Source of the DNA: Lasiosphaeria ovina
Taxonomy: Eukaryota > Ascomycota > Sordariomycetes > Sordariales > Lasiosphaeriaceae
Length of the DNA stretch: 64,000 bases
Assembly (NCBI GenBank): GCA_033439765.1
Contig: JAULSN010000003.1
Location: 3,286,001 to 3,350,000, forward strand
Reading direction: 5' to 3'
Part shown: positions 10,300 through 23,741 of the stretch, piece after piece
Layout of the letters: every line of letters begins with the position of its first letter
Position numbering within the stretch: the stretch's first letter is position 1
Notes under the pieces: generated by a model
Told to the model about the DNA's origin: nothing
Databases searched by the model: none
Seen by the model: only the letters and a program-made list of their open reading frames with translations
Program-made: the position numbers and the translations under genes

Positions 10300-11138
10300 T
10301 TAACAAGAGTACGGCCCGGTTGCGGCCGTAAAGTTGCCCGGTTGGTACATGCCCGTCGGATCACCGACGCACTCGGCTTTGCACAACGTCAGCTCCACTA
10401 ATATTTTTCTCTTTCATCACTTTCCGAAGAAGGGGGGTGGTGCTTACCAACGGTAACCAGCTTTAGGTTGTTCTGCTTGGCCCAGTTGATGAGCCAGGGC
10501 GTCAGGGTGTTGACGGTGCCGGGGTAGACCTCGTGCATAAGAGGGATATGGCCGTTGCCCGAGGCGCCGGCGGCGGTGAACTTTTGCTGCGACTGGGCGG
10601 GCGTCTTGTTGTCCCAGTCGCCCGAGTCGATGTCGTCGGTGATGACCTTGTAGCCGAGCGTCTTCATGGTGGGCAGGAACTGGCCGCCCGTCTCGAGGTA
10701 AGGGGGCCGCATGTAGGTGGGCTTGACGCCGACCAGGTTGACGAGCGCCGTCTCGACCTTGGTCATCTCCTGCTTGATCTTGTCGGCGCTCATGCTGCCC
10801 ATGTGGCCGTGCGTCCAGGTGTGCGACGCCACCTGGTGGCCCGACGCGAACGCCTTCTGCACCGCCTTGGCCTCCTTGTAGATGCACCCGTACAGCGTGC
10901 CCGTCCAGAAGAAGGTCGCCTTGGCCCCGCCCTTGTCGAGCACGTCGACGAGCTGCGATGTGTACTGGTACGGCCCGTCGTCGTATGCCAGGGCTAGCAT
11001 CCCCGGGCTGGTGCACTTTGTGATGACCACGCCCGCGTTCGGCCCGGCTTTGACGATGTCGATGGGGTTGGATATCGGCATGGCCGCGGCGCCGGCGGCC
11101 AGCAACACGCCAGCGGCGAGACTTTCAACCAGCATCAT
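10300..11138 (-). CDS. Secreted polysaccharide (chitin) deacetylase, CE4 family
   Basis: Exons 11138-10448 and 10376-10300 (minus strand) give 255 aa. The 71-nt intron has donor GTAAGC, a CTGAC branch site and acceptor CAAAG; splicing turns the C-terminus into LVTVAECVGDPTG...PYSC. Residues 1-19 form a hydrophobic signal peptide ending in AAA. CE4 motifs are present: AYDDGP (51-56), SHTWTH (His106 and His110 with the Asp of motif 1 as metal ligands), RPPY (144-147), DDIDSGDW and a terminal HE. The enzyme should remove acetyl groups from chitin or chito-oligomers outside the cell, as in wall remodelling or masking from chitinases. There is no chitin-binding module, so it is a minimal CE4 protein. 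Double Met at the start leaves a one-codon ambiguity. Confidence 0.9.
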
Positions 11139-14100
11139 GGCTGTTAATTATCACCTGTATTTTCTTCCCAACGGGCGTGGTGCTGGAGATGGATCGAGGT
11201 CGGATGGGTTGCGTTGCTTTGCTGTCAAGGGGGGAGAGCCACCCGTATAGTTAAAGGACGGCCAAGGCCGGTTAATACTACGCGTGCTATTGATCATCCA
11301 TATTGTGCACGAAGCTGGGGCAGCGGAGAGCCAGACGGGAGGCTCATCTAGCGGCTGCTCCCCTCCATTGGGACATGGCCATGTGGGTTGAAAATGCGGA
11401 GAACTAGGCCAACGCGCAGAGGCACCCAAGGCGGGATAGTTGCTTGAATAACTAGTTGTATATCACAGTCTCCGCCTGGCACGCGTGCGGCGAACCGCCA
11501 ACCCGGTGCCAAGATGCCAACGTGACAGCGCAGGCCAATCGACTGGCTCCGGCTGTTAAGGGGGCAATCAAAGCGGCGAATACCCCGTAACTGGGAGTCG
11601 GGAAACCCATATTGAAAAGCAGGCACGTTAATTGCCGGGACGAGGCAGGGCGTCGACTTTAACCGCCTTGGGCCTCTGGGGCGAGAGAGGTGGCCGCGGG
11701 TGAAAGGCGAATCCCGGATAGAGTGAGCTCAGAGTTGATGTGATAGCCGCAAAGCTGGCTGGCCGTCACCCCATGTCTATGGTTGGTTGGTAGTTTCCAT
11801 TGACTGGTCTCAGTTCTACACAATGACATCACCAAGTCTGTCGAGTCAAACATGTGCTGACACGGTCAATTGAACAAAAACACAGAGATTGTCGATTTAG
11901 GAGGTTGATCAACTTGGAGATTGAAAATTGCGAGTTTCTTTCTTTGTTCGATGTCTTAGTTACTCCCTTACCTTGAATCTTGACGCCCTCTTTGCCTAAG
12001 AGTTTCACCCAAACAGATGCGTTTCAATGACAACCAGTTATCTGCCAGTCCTTGTCTTATCCGCTGAGTAATTAACTAAGGTGATTAAGAAGCAGCTCGA
12101 ACGCCACGACTTTGTCAAGGGGTTTTAACACAACAACAGTCCACCTTTCTAGGTGGTGCTTGTTGAATTTCTGTCGCTCTTTGAGGCACGAGCCTCGAAG
12201 AAAACCGCCCGTAGGGCATCAACACTGGGACTGGTCTGGCTGTCAGTGGCCGCTTGGTCAATCAAACAGAGAAGTGAGCCCAACTTGACCTTTCACCGTC
12301 GTCTTAACAACTCTTTAGAACTAGACGGAACCTGCAGAGCATATCGAGTGTAACTGACTGCATGCACATCAAGTTATGGCTGTCAGACTTGGCATGCTCA
12401 CGCACCTACCTCGTCGCCGGCCCGAGGCAACGGGGAAGTCGGATGTCATTACAGAAGTCAGACAAACCCCTTTGTGCCTCAAGGGGACCCAACAGCAACA
12501 ATGATGGGCGGCTGTGAGAATCCACCATGCATTGTTTACCGTGGCGTTTCCGGGGCCGCTCTTGGCAAAGCTTGTTGGTACCTCTATCGTCTGTACGGAT
12601 ACAGACGGAGGTTGAATTTCAGAACGGAGTGACCATGTGTGTGTGCTTTAGGGGTGACATGACGGTTAAGAAAGTCCGAGGGCCGGTTGTCTGAGCAGAG
12701 CAGCGGACGACGGCGGGAGGGAGCATTTCAATTTCGGGCATCCAATGTTTCGGGAGACGCGGAGATTGCCTCACACGGTCACATCAAGCGACGAGAACGA
12801 CACAAGTCCTGTGCATCATTCCAAACAAGCTGGCAGAGGGGTGGGAAAAGGAGGTGGCCAGCTTTTGCAGATTGCCATCTGAAGCATCGATCCCCTCACA
12901 TGTGCCCTGCAGAACTGGAACTCGATCCAGTAATTCTAGGTAGCAACCATGCTTATCAGATAAGAACAGCCAGAGTTCGCTCGGTACAGTATATGCGCGA
13001 GATGAAGTGGAATAATTAGCTGGCGTATTAACATGATTGATACATTCTCAAATCTGGTGTCACTATCACTATCAACTGTCCCCTGGCAATGTGTCTTTGC
13101 GATGATAAGCATAAGCAGGCAATAAGCAGATGGTCTAGAACCAGACTAGAGCAGCTATTTCGGCAGGTCAGGTAACAGGAAGCGAATCCTGGCGCATGTG
13201 CGTGAGATCACGTTTTCCCACGTGGAACAGTCTGGAACGTCCTCCTGTTTCTCGAACGTTGTAGCAGACTCACCACCACCCTGGTTGATTCTTACAAGCT
13301 GCTGCTTACTGATAGTACGCAATCGGATTTTGCTACTGTACATGTAATGGGGGAAACCGGATTTTCCGGTGGCCTTCGCGGGATTCCGAGAGCGACGGGG
13401 AGGTTCGGAGGAAGGGGACGGGGGGTTGTTGACCTTTATTGATCTTTCGATCGACCCATACTTGCATGACGCGGAGGCGCCTCTGTCCCAAAATGGGGGC
13501 CCGAATATTACCGGTTTGATGCATGCGTGAGGCGCGTCAAAAAAGGTCAGCCTTACTGAGGGAGTTGGCAGACGACAAAAAAATAAAGATCCCTGCCTAC
13601 TGCGTACCCAGATATGTATGTACGGTTCAGTATTGTACCAGTCAGGTCAGTGCAAAGGGCGTCCAAGCTACCTAACCAACATGAGCGGTCGGCGATTATT
13701 GACAAGATCACGCAGCTTGGAAACTTGGTCCCTTGACCAAATAGTCTTAGTCTTTCACACCTTGAGAGTTGTTTCCTCAAAGAGTGCAAGGGTAAGTGGG
13801 GATCAGCGTTGGCAGCTGCTCAGCTCAGAAGTTGTCAGCATACTTCGCACTAGCGTACGTAGCTCGACCAGCCAACAAAAAACGGTTGTTAATATTACGC
13901 ACACACCGTGCCAGGTGCCCGGTTGAACGATTCGGCGCCGTCGTTTGCTTAATCTCCAACGGGACAAGCCGGACAGTGAAAATGGCTTCGACAGCGAAGC
14001 CCACCAACTTGATCCCTTACAACCTAGACAGTCCAAGGCAGGAGGAGTAGAACTAGTGAAGCTGCAGCAAACTGAAATCCCTCGAATCCATGGCGTGTAT

Positions 14101-17100
14101 GCGGATACGAATACTGGATGGTGCTGTCGGTTATTCCATGTCGGCCAAGCCTCGGATCGAACCACCGAGGCTACATCGCTCGCGCCCCTCAGCGTTTGCG
14201 GTTGTTTCAAATTAAATGGCCCCGTCGGCTTTCCAGTCCAAACCTTATTCTTCCGATCGGCCCCCGACGCTTCGGGCTCGGGGCTTGCGGCCGCAATTGG
14301 AAGGTCAGATTTTCCTGTGTATGCCCGGGAGAGCTTGACCTGACTAGGAAGACGACCCAAAGTCCCAAACCGCGGCCCCTTCCTCACCTTGTTCTATTCC
14401 CGGTTTCCCACCGACGACGACATGTGATGCAATTAGCCAACAACAGCAACAACAACTTCCTCGGTAAGACGTGCATTGAAGTAACGGTAGGTCGTGGGAC
14501 GTACTCGCATCAAGGGGGTACTGTACTGCGTTCTTGGCCCTTTGGGTGTCTCGTTTTCGGGATTGGTAGATGGCATCATGGCACTACTTACCCGAGCCAA
14601 GACGATTGTTGACAGACCCCCCACGCCAAGTCCGCCCACGGTTGTCGGAAGTACAAGAATGAACCATTGCAGATGTCTTTCTTGCAGCGGTTGTTGCTAA
14701 CGTGCAAGAAGCGATGGAAAGAATGAGGGAGGGAGCAAAAAAAATAAAATATAAAAAATATAAAATGAGAACAGATGGTGAGGCAAAGACGGGAATCTCA
14801 CAGGGAGTTAGCCTGACAAGAACAGAGGAAAAGAGAGCTAGGAAACAAAGACATGAACAAGACGCGATCCCGTTGTGTTCCGTGGGGCCGGCACCGCGTC
14901 GCCGGGCACGGTACGCAGTCTGGGGACAAATCCTACCTCTCGCGCGCCGCATCGCCCGAGCCATCGGGAATTGGAACTGTCGCGTATATTACGGGCTTGT
15001 GAAAGAGGAAGAAAAAAAAACGGCGCCGGAACGCGGCTCGGAAGTCGGCCGGCAGTAGCCAGCCAGCCACACCCACCCCTTTTCCTATTATCTCATCAGC
15101 AGCATCTCAGGCTCTGTCCCAACTGCAGAATACGTACGGAGTACGTAATTGATGAAACCTCGTGCGGCGGCTCTCGGCACTCTCGCCACACTACACATCA
15201 TTACTCATGTGCCCCACCTTTTCGCACTCGCATAAATGTGGGATAGGGTTTGTCCTCGTTCCTTTCCACTCCATGTTGGATGGCGGCCCAGTCTCAGACT
15301 CGAGCCTGTCGGGGACGTGATAACAGCGTGACCAGCTCGGACTTTTACGATTTGCCTATCTAGGCTACGGCAAATGCCGTTGTAACCTTAACCGTGGTTA
15401 TGCACGTCGCCGCGTTGGGTGTGGGGAGTGAGGAGGAAGGGGAGGAGGCTTGCATTTCGGACTGGCCCGACTTTCATTGGTGTGAACGGAAGCCAGAGCC
15501 GGAGAGTCGCGGAGGAATAATGTGGCCGGTGGGAGGCAACGAACGAGATGAGGGTTCTGTGCGGCTCGAATCACAAGCTTAATTCGGTTGCTGCTGCCGC
15601 TGCAGCGCGGAAACCCAACCCCTTTCAAGTTCGCGCCCTTGACGGAAAAGTACTACACAGTGGTAGCTAGGGGTTCAGCGTTGCTACCGAGTACTTTTGT
15701 AAAGAATCCTGTGGCTTCCGGATTCCGGACCTTCCTTGAAAGCTTGCCCATTTCCTAGCTGGGTAGGAACATGGTAAAATCCCGAATTCCGCAGCGCAGC
15801 AGGGGCCGACGCAATGCCGGGACATCTCTGGTGATAGTGACGGTGAAGGGAAATGGGGCCATGCATGCTCGAATACATAGTAGACTGTTCTCGGGTGGCC
15901 TACCCTAAGTGCGGCCAAGTAATCAAAGGACATGATGTGTTCTGACTCCAGGAAGCTGGGCAGTCACCAGTGACTGTTTTACCCCGCTATTTTGAGTTGT
16001 TGCTCTTGGATCCGAGGGCTCGGGCGTGCCACCTGAAGCCTTGTAACATGAGTTGTGGGGTAGGGAGTGCCAAAGGCCCCAGGTTCCCGTCATCCTCACC
16101 CCGCACTATCTTGTTGTTTTTCTCGTCAGCTCAGCACAGCATTGTCGGAATCCCAACAATCCCGCTCCCGCAGGGGTGGTAGACCGGTGGCTGCTGCTGG
16201 CCGAAAAGGCGTTTCGGGATACCTTCACCCAGCAGTCCCTTTCTTCACAGACGGCCTGCACATATGTACAGTACATCTTCCTTACCTACCTAGGTAGCCA
16301 AGGTTCCGTAGTGGCATTGGGAACGAAATGTAGTTCAGTGAGTGGAGGCTGGATCCTCGTAATCGTCGCACTGACGTTTGCCTGCCGCCCCTTATCCGAC
16401 CCCATCAATCAGGCCATGGGCAGCCAGGCTAATGCAATGCAAACTGCATGCGCATGCAAGTTGCCCGGCTTCGTCTACACACAATGAAGCCGATTGGACA
16501 ACCCAAATGCCCTTTTTTCTTTTCACTTTGATTTGATATGGAGGATCACCGGTGTGCACTCAGCAGCTCTGACATCTGAACATCGCTGGCAAAGGAGACC
16601 GGTGTTTCCCAAAAAGCGGCATTGTTTCCCGGATTCAGCATAGCATGTGATTGTCGCCGCGTGTAGTCGCTGGCAGGATGCATCACAACCTGGTACATCC
16701 GCAAATCCGCAAAACTCCAGCCGAGTGAACAGCAGTTCGAGACATTGCGAGAAAATCCCGAGGATTCGACCTCGAAGAACGCTTACCAAGCTTGACAAAG
16801 GGTTCCTAACTTATTACTTGGCGGCTACGCCATGGATGACTTGCACAGGTCCAAGCCAACTTGGCACAGGGGTTGTGACTGGGCAAGTGTCAGGCGGAAC
16901 CAACTCCGGGCCCTAGACGCCAAGTCAATGAAGCTGGCGCGGCGCGTCCCGAGGGCTTATTACCGCGCCGAGACAGGTTAGTTAGGAGGTGGACAGACAC
17001 CTCTTACTGAGTGGCTTTGTCTTCGCTTCGAACTGGTAGCCATCCTTTCACCAGCCTCGCTTCCTTCGTGTTTGATGAGCGAGGGGTCCCTCGGTCTTGA

Positions 17101-19413
17101 CTGTTGACCGGTTGCCGTCCGTCTGCACCACGGCACTCATCCCCTACTCGCAGGTTCGGTGCTCTGTGTCTGCAATCTTTTGAACCTAGTCCTTGCAGGG
17201 CACTATGAAGTGGTTGTCCTCAACCCAGCAAGGTGGTTTACCGTGGCTTGAGAATATTATCAGCCTTCGGGGACCTGGCCATAAGTCATCAGTGCAGGAC
17301 CAAGCACATCTCGTTGAAGATCGAAGGACGTGAGTAAACCCTTGGCGGCGTAATAGCCGTGAATGACGCCTTGATTCTTCAGGGGAGGAGGTGTGCATCT
17401 CGTGGTTGCTGATAACTTTTCTTTCTTTTGCGATTCCCAGTGACTGGTTGATGTGTGGGGCAGGGAACGGGATGTGGGGAGTCTGGGGTTTGAGAGTTTG
17501 CAGGAGCGGACGAATGCTGCAATTCCAGGGCTTGTGGCTCAGGATGCTTTCTTTCTGAGTTAGGTCCCATCAAGTGACGCAACAGGACCCCCATAGAATA
17601 GAAACATTTATGGCAACTGAGACTTCTTTGTTGCTGAAGCACCTCGGCCGTGGAGAGGGGAAGTGGGCTTGACTTGGCGTCGTTCTGTCTGGGGAGCCTG
17701 CCAGGGAGCCTGTCCGGGGAGACGCAGATCCCAGTTCCGCGCTGTCGGCAACGAGACTGTGCAGTTACATAAGTATTCCATATCGAACCCAAGACGGCGA
17801 GCTGGGTCAACGCCATCGAAATCGGGTTTCCTGGTCGCTGCTTAAAACCACTAGCGTCCAGGGTTCACAGCCACCGATTGGGGCCAAGGCAGCCTTCTCG
17901 CCGCACGACTCAGTCGTTTTGCAAATTGTAATCTTGTTGTGCTTTGACCCGATAGCGTCGTCCGATTCTCTGCAGAATGTCGAAACACATGGATAGTTGG
18001 ACAAACCATGCAAAACTTCTCACCACCCCATGGCGTTGGCGTTGTTGTTGCCGTCGGTGCTGGTTACTTGGTCTTGTTGTTTTGGCTCTGGCTGATGAGT
18101 AAGTCAGCGCCAAAGTCATCCTCGGACCTTGGCCAATCCTTCGTCTGGGAGGTTTAGGCAGTTTATAGCTCAGGCGTCATATTGATAATAATACCTTGCC
18201 GAGTGGCCAAGAGATTTATCCAGGACGCGCGCGTGCAAGGTTCTTGATCTTCATCCCCGCCGCCGTTCTCTCGAAGCCGAGTCATTCTTCCGTCGTTAGC
18301 ACCGATCAACAGGTCGTGCTCGACAGCTAGCGGACCTAGGAAACGGCTGGCTTGGGCCCTGGGGACTCGGGGGATTAAGAACCAACCCTGGAAGCTGGAG
18401 AAGACAGGGACGAGGAAAAAACGTTGCCGATAGGTTGCTGAACGACCAGGACGAGGAAGATGAGAGAACCTGGAAGGTTTTGGGTGGAAAGCACATCCAA
18501 ATGTAGTGGGGTTGGGGAGCGCGTCGTCGTGCCCCGAGGCTTCACTGTTCTTGACAAAGAAGAGTGCTTGCCCACTCGAAAGTCCGGACGACCCTTTGCA
18601 TCGTCAAGGCACTCAATCGACGATGCCATGCCTACTAGGTGGGTGAATGCTGAGAATCGTGAGGTAATAACTTGAAGGTGCCAAAAAAACAGGAAAGAGG
18701 GAGCGAGTCGGAAGAGGGAAGATAACCAGAATAGGAAGGCACCCATGTGTGTAGTGTAGGTAGTGAGCCGCGTGGAGCATCGTCTGCTCCTGCCATTCAA
18801 CAACTGGTACTGTACGAAGCACCTTCGGCCGGTACATTCTAGATCAATCTTCGAAAGGTAGGCCATGGCCTGTTCCTGAAACCAGTGAATCCGCTTTTAT
18901 GGCTACCTACTCAGAAAAACCGAAGGATGCCCGTGCGACATGAAGCACGCCCGGGAATAGCTCTGGGGCTGGGATGGTGATGATGGTGGGTTCGGTTGCC
19001 CTGGAGCCGGCGAGCTTCTAGGGGTTCTGAGGGGCTTCCAAAGCTCCACCGGTGTCCACCCGATCTCGACTCCACACGGACAAGACAGCCGCAACGGGAG
19101 GGCGAGGGCGATGCAAAACTCCGCTTCTCGAGATTCGGCAACAGATATTAGCTCGTTATCAAGCTCCGCAACCACCGAGGTGGGTGTGGATAAGTCGATC
19201 TGGAAACCCTGGCCAAAGAGGGTTTCACGAGCAGCTTGCGGTTTAACTGCCCAAAAAACCACCATGGAGAAGGAGGGCAAGGCAGCACAGACACTCCCGA
19301 GGTCGCGCGCTGCGTCTGTGAGTGCCTGCCTCCGCTATCACGCTACCAGATGCACTGTTTATTTGCTAGCGGGGTTTGACCTGAGCTGAGGTTTGGCGCC
19401 TCGACAAAGCCAT

Positions 19414-19467
19414 CGTCTCGTCGGGTCTCGTCTCGTCTCGTCGGGTCTGGCCTCGTCTCGTCTCGCC
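19414..19467. repeat. Degenerate (CTCGT)n tract
   Basis: Repeated CTCGT pentamers interrupted by GGGT and GGC. It is non-coding and far from any gene. Confidence 0.8.
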
Positions 19468-22400
19468 TTGTCCCTCCAAGGACCTGTCGGAGAGTTGTCC
19501 ACACGCCTTACGGGCATCTCGGAGGTCCTGTGAGCGCGAGTCCTGTCTTCAAGGTTGCTCTTTGGGGCAAAAAGATTGCCATGCTCCGTCTGAGAGCGAA
19601 CTGAAATTCCCTCCCCCTCCTCCCGAACCGCCCAAACCTACAGATATGTGGTTCGCCTTCACATAGGTTCCTCGTCGGCTCCGCACCAAGTGGTTGCAGG
19701 GCAGGGTAGGCAAGGGGAAGCCGTTACTCCCACCCTACCTACTTAGGAAAACGATCCAAATTCCTCGAGTGGAATCGCTAGAAGCAACAATGGAAGCCTC
19801 TGTTCTAAATCCCCACATCCGAGGAAAGATTGCGCAGGGGTTTCCCAGATAATATCCATGCACGGCCTCCAGAGTCGTCGCCGTCCAGTCGGGATTGCAT
19901 CTCCGTCTTAATCGATTGGCCCAAGCCGACCTGACCGGGATCCTTCCACCTGTCTCAGTTTATACGACGGACGGAGCAAAGTCCGCACCGCCTCCTTCAC
20001 CGGTGAGGGGGCCGTCGCGGCCACACAAAACGTCCTGAGGAGATAGGGGCACGTGGCGCTTGAGATGGCGCCGCTGCATTGCCTAGGAAGGGCAGTCGCT
20101 TCAAGACGCCACATTTTGTCCTGGCTAGCTTCTGACTTGCCGGAGGTTTTCAGTTGACGCCTCTCTCTTCCACTAGCCTCGCTCGCGTCTTCGGCACCTC
20201 TCAGCGACCGACCCCTGCGCTGCGTGATTGATTGGCGGATTGCCGAACGAGACACGAGTCCGGGGCCGCGTATCCGCCCTCCATCACAAGAATTTCCTGA
20301 AGCCGTCGTCGTCGGTGTGGCACCAGGCTGCCCGCGGAGGCTGTTTTTACATCCTTCAGGTTGTAATGTTTACTGTCATTGGAAAATAGGAAGCAGGACG
20401 ACAAGAAATTAGAGCTCTGAAGCACGATGAAGCCTCGCACAGTTTGTCAATGGGAGACCGGACTTGAGACTCCGCCTTAACTCCGGTGGCTTGCAGCCTT
20501 CGCCTGGGCACTGGGGTATCAGGACAGCAGCTGCCACAAGCAAGTGCGGATGGAATCCGCGTATATTTATTAGGCTAGTAATCTAGGTTTATACGGTAAA
20601 TGCGATACTTACGTTACATGGTGAAACTGGTGTAATGTACAAATAATACATCGTCTGTACTAGCATACATACATACATATAGACAGTCCTGGAGCCCTAC
20701 GGAGCAAAGTCCGCTCAGCGGGCAAACATGGGTGCCCCACTAAATGGCCTTGCCGTGCTGAAAGCATCCCTCTTTACATATGTGATACTTACCTAGCTTG
20801 GTAAGTTGATTCGAGAGACCTCCAGCTACCTATAGCTTCGATGACTTGTCCGGGCCAAAACACAACATATTTTACCAACGAGCCCGCGACCCGGTTCCGG
20901 GCAGTTGGGCAGAGCGGTCAGTGCATGTATGCAATGCAGACCGAAAACACATTCAGAGGCAGGAAAGGGTGTGCTGCGGCTGCTAGTGTGGGAGCAAGGA
21001 AGCCGTTGGCCAATGTCAGATATGGAAGCCGGGTACATGTACACGTGGAGTTGCTTCGTACCTTGGGTAGTTCGGAACACGAAAAAAAACTTGGACAAAT
21101 CCAACTTCATTCTCTTTCCCTACAGCGAAACATCATAGGGTTATGAGAGAAATGGACCTTTGGGTTACTTTCTTGCTGGCCACTATACTTCCCATTTGCA
21201 TTTGTTCAAGGCTGACTACATAAGGACATGTCGTTTCTAGTTGAGAAGCTCCCTCGTTGGCTCAGCTTCCATTACATTATGTGCAGCCAGGCCCCCGCCT
21301 TTTGTCCAAACTCGGGTACCCCATACGGCCTGACGCCCTAAGGTAAGGAACAGTACATGTACCTACCGTAGGTACCAAATACTGCCACAAGGGCATTAGA
21401 AGGTTGGGAATATCCCGACTATCTGTTGCTGGTACTGTAACCCAAGTAGTAGGGAATATTAGTAGTGCGTATGTGCAGCACAAGACTTTGTTCGGAAGAC
21501 GGGAGGTGCAGCACGAGTACCTTCATCGGAACCAAAGCGACCGATTCGCAGCCTGTTCCCGCCTCGCCGCCCGTTTTCTGCTTCGCCAATCCGATGATGC
21601 GGGACCGTCCCGAAGCCGCCCCAAAACGGAGGAAGGACAAATCGCAGCTCCCCTCGCTTCCTCTCAGTCTACCAAAACAGCAACAAGTGGCTTGTCTGTT
21701 AGCGCGAAATTAAACTCTAGGGTACCTGGGTCGAAGGTGAAATGTCAACTGTTTTTAGGGGTGTGCTTCTCAGCCCAAAAAAAACTAGTTCGGTATACTA
21801 GGTAGGTAGGAAGAGAACACGGATGAATGGTGGTCAAGAAAGTGCAATTACTTGCGGGAGTCTGCTCATTGTGTTGCTGTGTCGAGTTGGAAAACATCGT
21901 GAAGTTTACCATGTACGGATACTGTGACGGGTACCTTATGGATGTCTTGGCGGTACGAAGTACTCGGTACATACGATCAAAGCACGGGAGGCGCAAGTGT
22001 TCTAGCACTGTCACCAAAGCACATCCAAGCCCAACGCTTCGCAGCTGGAAGGGGCACGAGTGGCCACGAGCTCTTCGAAGATGCGCACTAGTGCACCATA
22101 GCTCGGGATGAATTACAGCAGAGCAGCCCAGCCCGTTGTTAGCGCTGAGGCACCTGCTGCGCCGATTGGATTTCATCTGATCTAGGCCAGCCAAAAAAGA
22201 ATAGTACTCCGTAACGACAGGACTGAGCACCTCGTACAAAGGGACAGATCGCGGTGTGCAATTTCCTCGTTTGTGCCTGTAGATCTGCGAAAATCAGACT
22301 GCTTTGAGCCGAGATGCGCTATGCGCGCAAAGGCCTTACCGGCCTTCTAGAACTAGATCTAATGGAGGTACTTGATCCGCAGACCAATCTCTTCCATTTC

Positions 22401-23155
22401 ATGTTGGTGTGTCGGTGGATGGAGTGAGGTATTGAGACGTTTTGTTGATGAGAGTCGAGACTGAGGTGACCTGGGGGTTTCCATGGGACAAGGGCAGACC
22501 CCGTTTTGAGCACGGTTCTGGGTCTTCGGCTCTCCGAGTTTGGGACGCTGCCCTGCCCTTCCAATGCTTCTTCCATTCCACAATCCCTGCCCCTCTCCTG
22601 TTTCCATCCCCCACACCCCCCCCCCCTCTCCTCTCTCGGCCCGGCTCGCTCTGCTTATTTGCACACCCGCCCTGTCACTCGCTGCCAGCCAGTCTGGTAA
22701 CTGTACATACATGGGCCTTCCAAAGGGGGGGAGGGAAGGGACACCTCAGACGACTTGTTCAATACCCACACCACAACGCATCCATCAAGCCCAGCTATAC
22801 TACACACGCTAGCTATATTTCCTACCCCCTAAGGCACCCTGCCCTGCGAGAGACTGCATGAAGCCCCAGCATCAAGCACAGGCATGGATGGGCCCCTACC
22901 GTTCCCACAAGGTGACGGCTTCGTCCACTCGCTCGTGGGCTTCTTTGGCACTTGGGACTATAGACGGCCTTAAATACAACGTCATTCCCACCATCACTGA
23001 AGCTATCTGTTCTGCTCCCACCAAAGGATCCCGCACCATCCCGCAGTTTCGTCAACAACACTGCTCCGTATACTCACACGTACATACTTCGTACATACAT
23101 CCAGCTTCAACCAAGGCAGCCCCGACTCTCTCGTCTAAACCTCTTGTCTCTACGT

Positions 23156-23216
23156 CTGCATCTGCCGCATCTGCATCTGCATCTCCATCTGCATCTGCAT
23201 CTCCATCTGCATCTGC
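23156..23216. repeat. Hexamer repeat (TCTGCA/TCTCCA)n in a probable 5' leader
   Basis: About ten near-identical hexamers, 85-140 nt before the ATG at 23299 of the small Cys-containing protein gene. It probably lies in the 5' UTR. Confidence 0.8.
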
Positions 23217-23298
23217 TACATCGTGCTTCTCCTGCACGACGTCTCCGCCAAGCTATCAACCTCGAACAACAAAAACAATAACACTTCGGCTCTCCACC

Positions 23299-23741
23299 AT
23301 GTGCGACTACACACAGAGAGAATACTCGTGCGGCCACTTCCGCTGGATCGCCTCCAAGTGGTGCAATGACTACCAGATCACCCACAAGAGGTGTCAACCC
23401 AACGTCACACATTTCGAATACAGGTACGAGAGCCCTTGCCAACTCTCAGTCTTGCTCGGTTCTCTACAAGTACTAACTCTGGTCTCCTTTCAGGGCAGAT
23501 GAACTTTGTGGTACGTGATAGGCAAACTCTCAGCATGGTGGTCTCTCTCCGTTTTGGGGGTTGAGTCTTGATTCTCTTTCTAGGGGGAATACTGTGTTTC
23601 TTATATCCTTCCAGTCCGCTGGCCTCCCCGGAGAGAACCTAATCTAACACATGTCACGTAGGCGAGTGCAAGCCGAAAACATACCCGCCGTGGGAGAACA
23701 TGATCAAGCGCCCCAAGCACAGCAGCTATTCTTCCTACTAG
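23299..23741 (+). CDS. Small conserved Cys-containing fungal protein with a microexon
   Basis: Exons 23299-23423, 23494-23510 (17 nt) and 23662-23741 give 73 aa. The chain starts MCDYTQREYSCGHFRW, continues through KWCNDYQITHKRCQPN, and ends with LCGECKPKTYPPWENMIK before a Ser/Tyr tail. Introns of 70 and 151 nt have donors GTACGA and GTACGT, TACTAAC- and CTAAC-type branch sites, and acceptors CAG and TAG. The Cys/His spacing (C2, C11, C20, C30, and C-x2-C near residue 47) suggests a small metal-binding or disulfide fold. I recall similar tiny proteins (MCDYTQ...YxCGH, C-terminal PPWE) as widespread unnamed ascomycete ORFs; function is unknown. Without the microexon the conserved ADELCGEC junction is lost. 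Confidence 0.85.

Larger units (their letters stand above)
11139..23298. other. 12-kb gene desert
   Basis: The first few hundred bases hold the deacetylase promoter. Beyond that I found no ORF with domain-like sequence, no splice-linked exons and no structural RNA. Present are simple repeats (for example 19414-19467), a TACGTAC-GGA-GTACGTA inverted repeat at 15131-15147, runs of C (about 22615-22626), and scattered TACCTAGGTA and TACGGAGTA words. The last roughly 400 nt look like the long 5' leader of the next gene. Confidence 0.5.

Noticed and set aside
10444..11016. Long open frames overlapping the deacetylase gene on both strands
   Set aside because: Their composition (runs of R, G, H) is that of out-of-frame GC-rich coding DNA; the CE4 motifs are only in the annotated frame.
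15131..15147. TACGTAC-GGA-GTACGTA inverted repeat as a unique regulatory site
   Set aside because: TACGGAGTA-type words recur through the window far from genes, so a specific function here is not supported.
18190..18250. tRNA-like words (GCCGAGTGGCCAAGA followed by GGTTCTTGATCTT)
   Set aside because: They resemble a D-arm and T-arm of a class II tRNA, but no acceptor stem, anticodon stem or proper B box can be folded.
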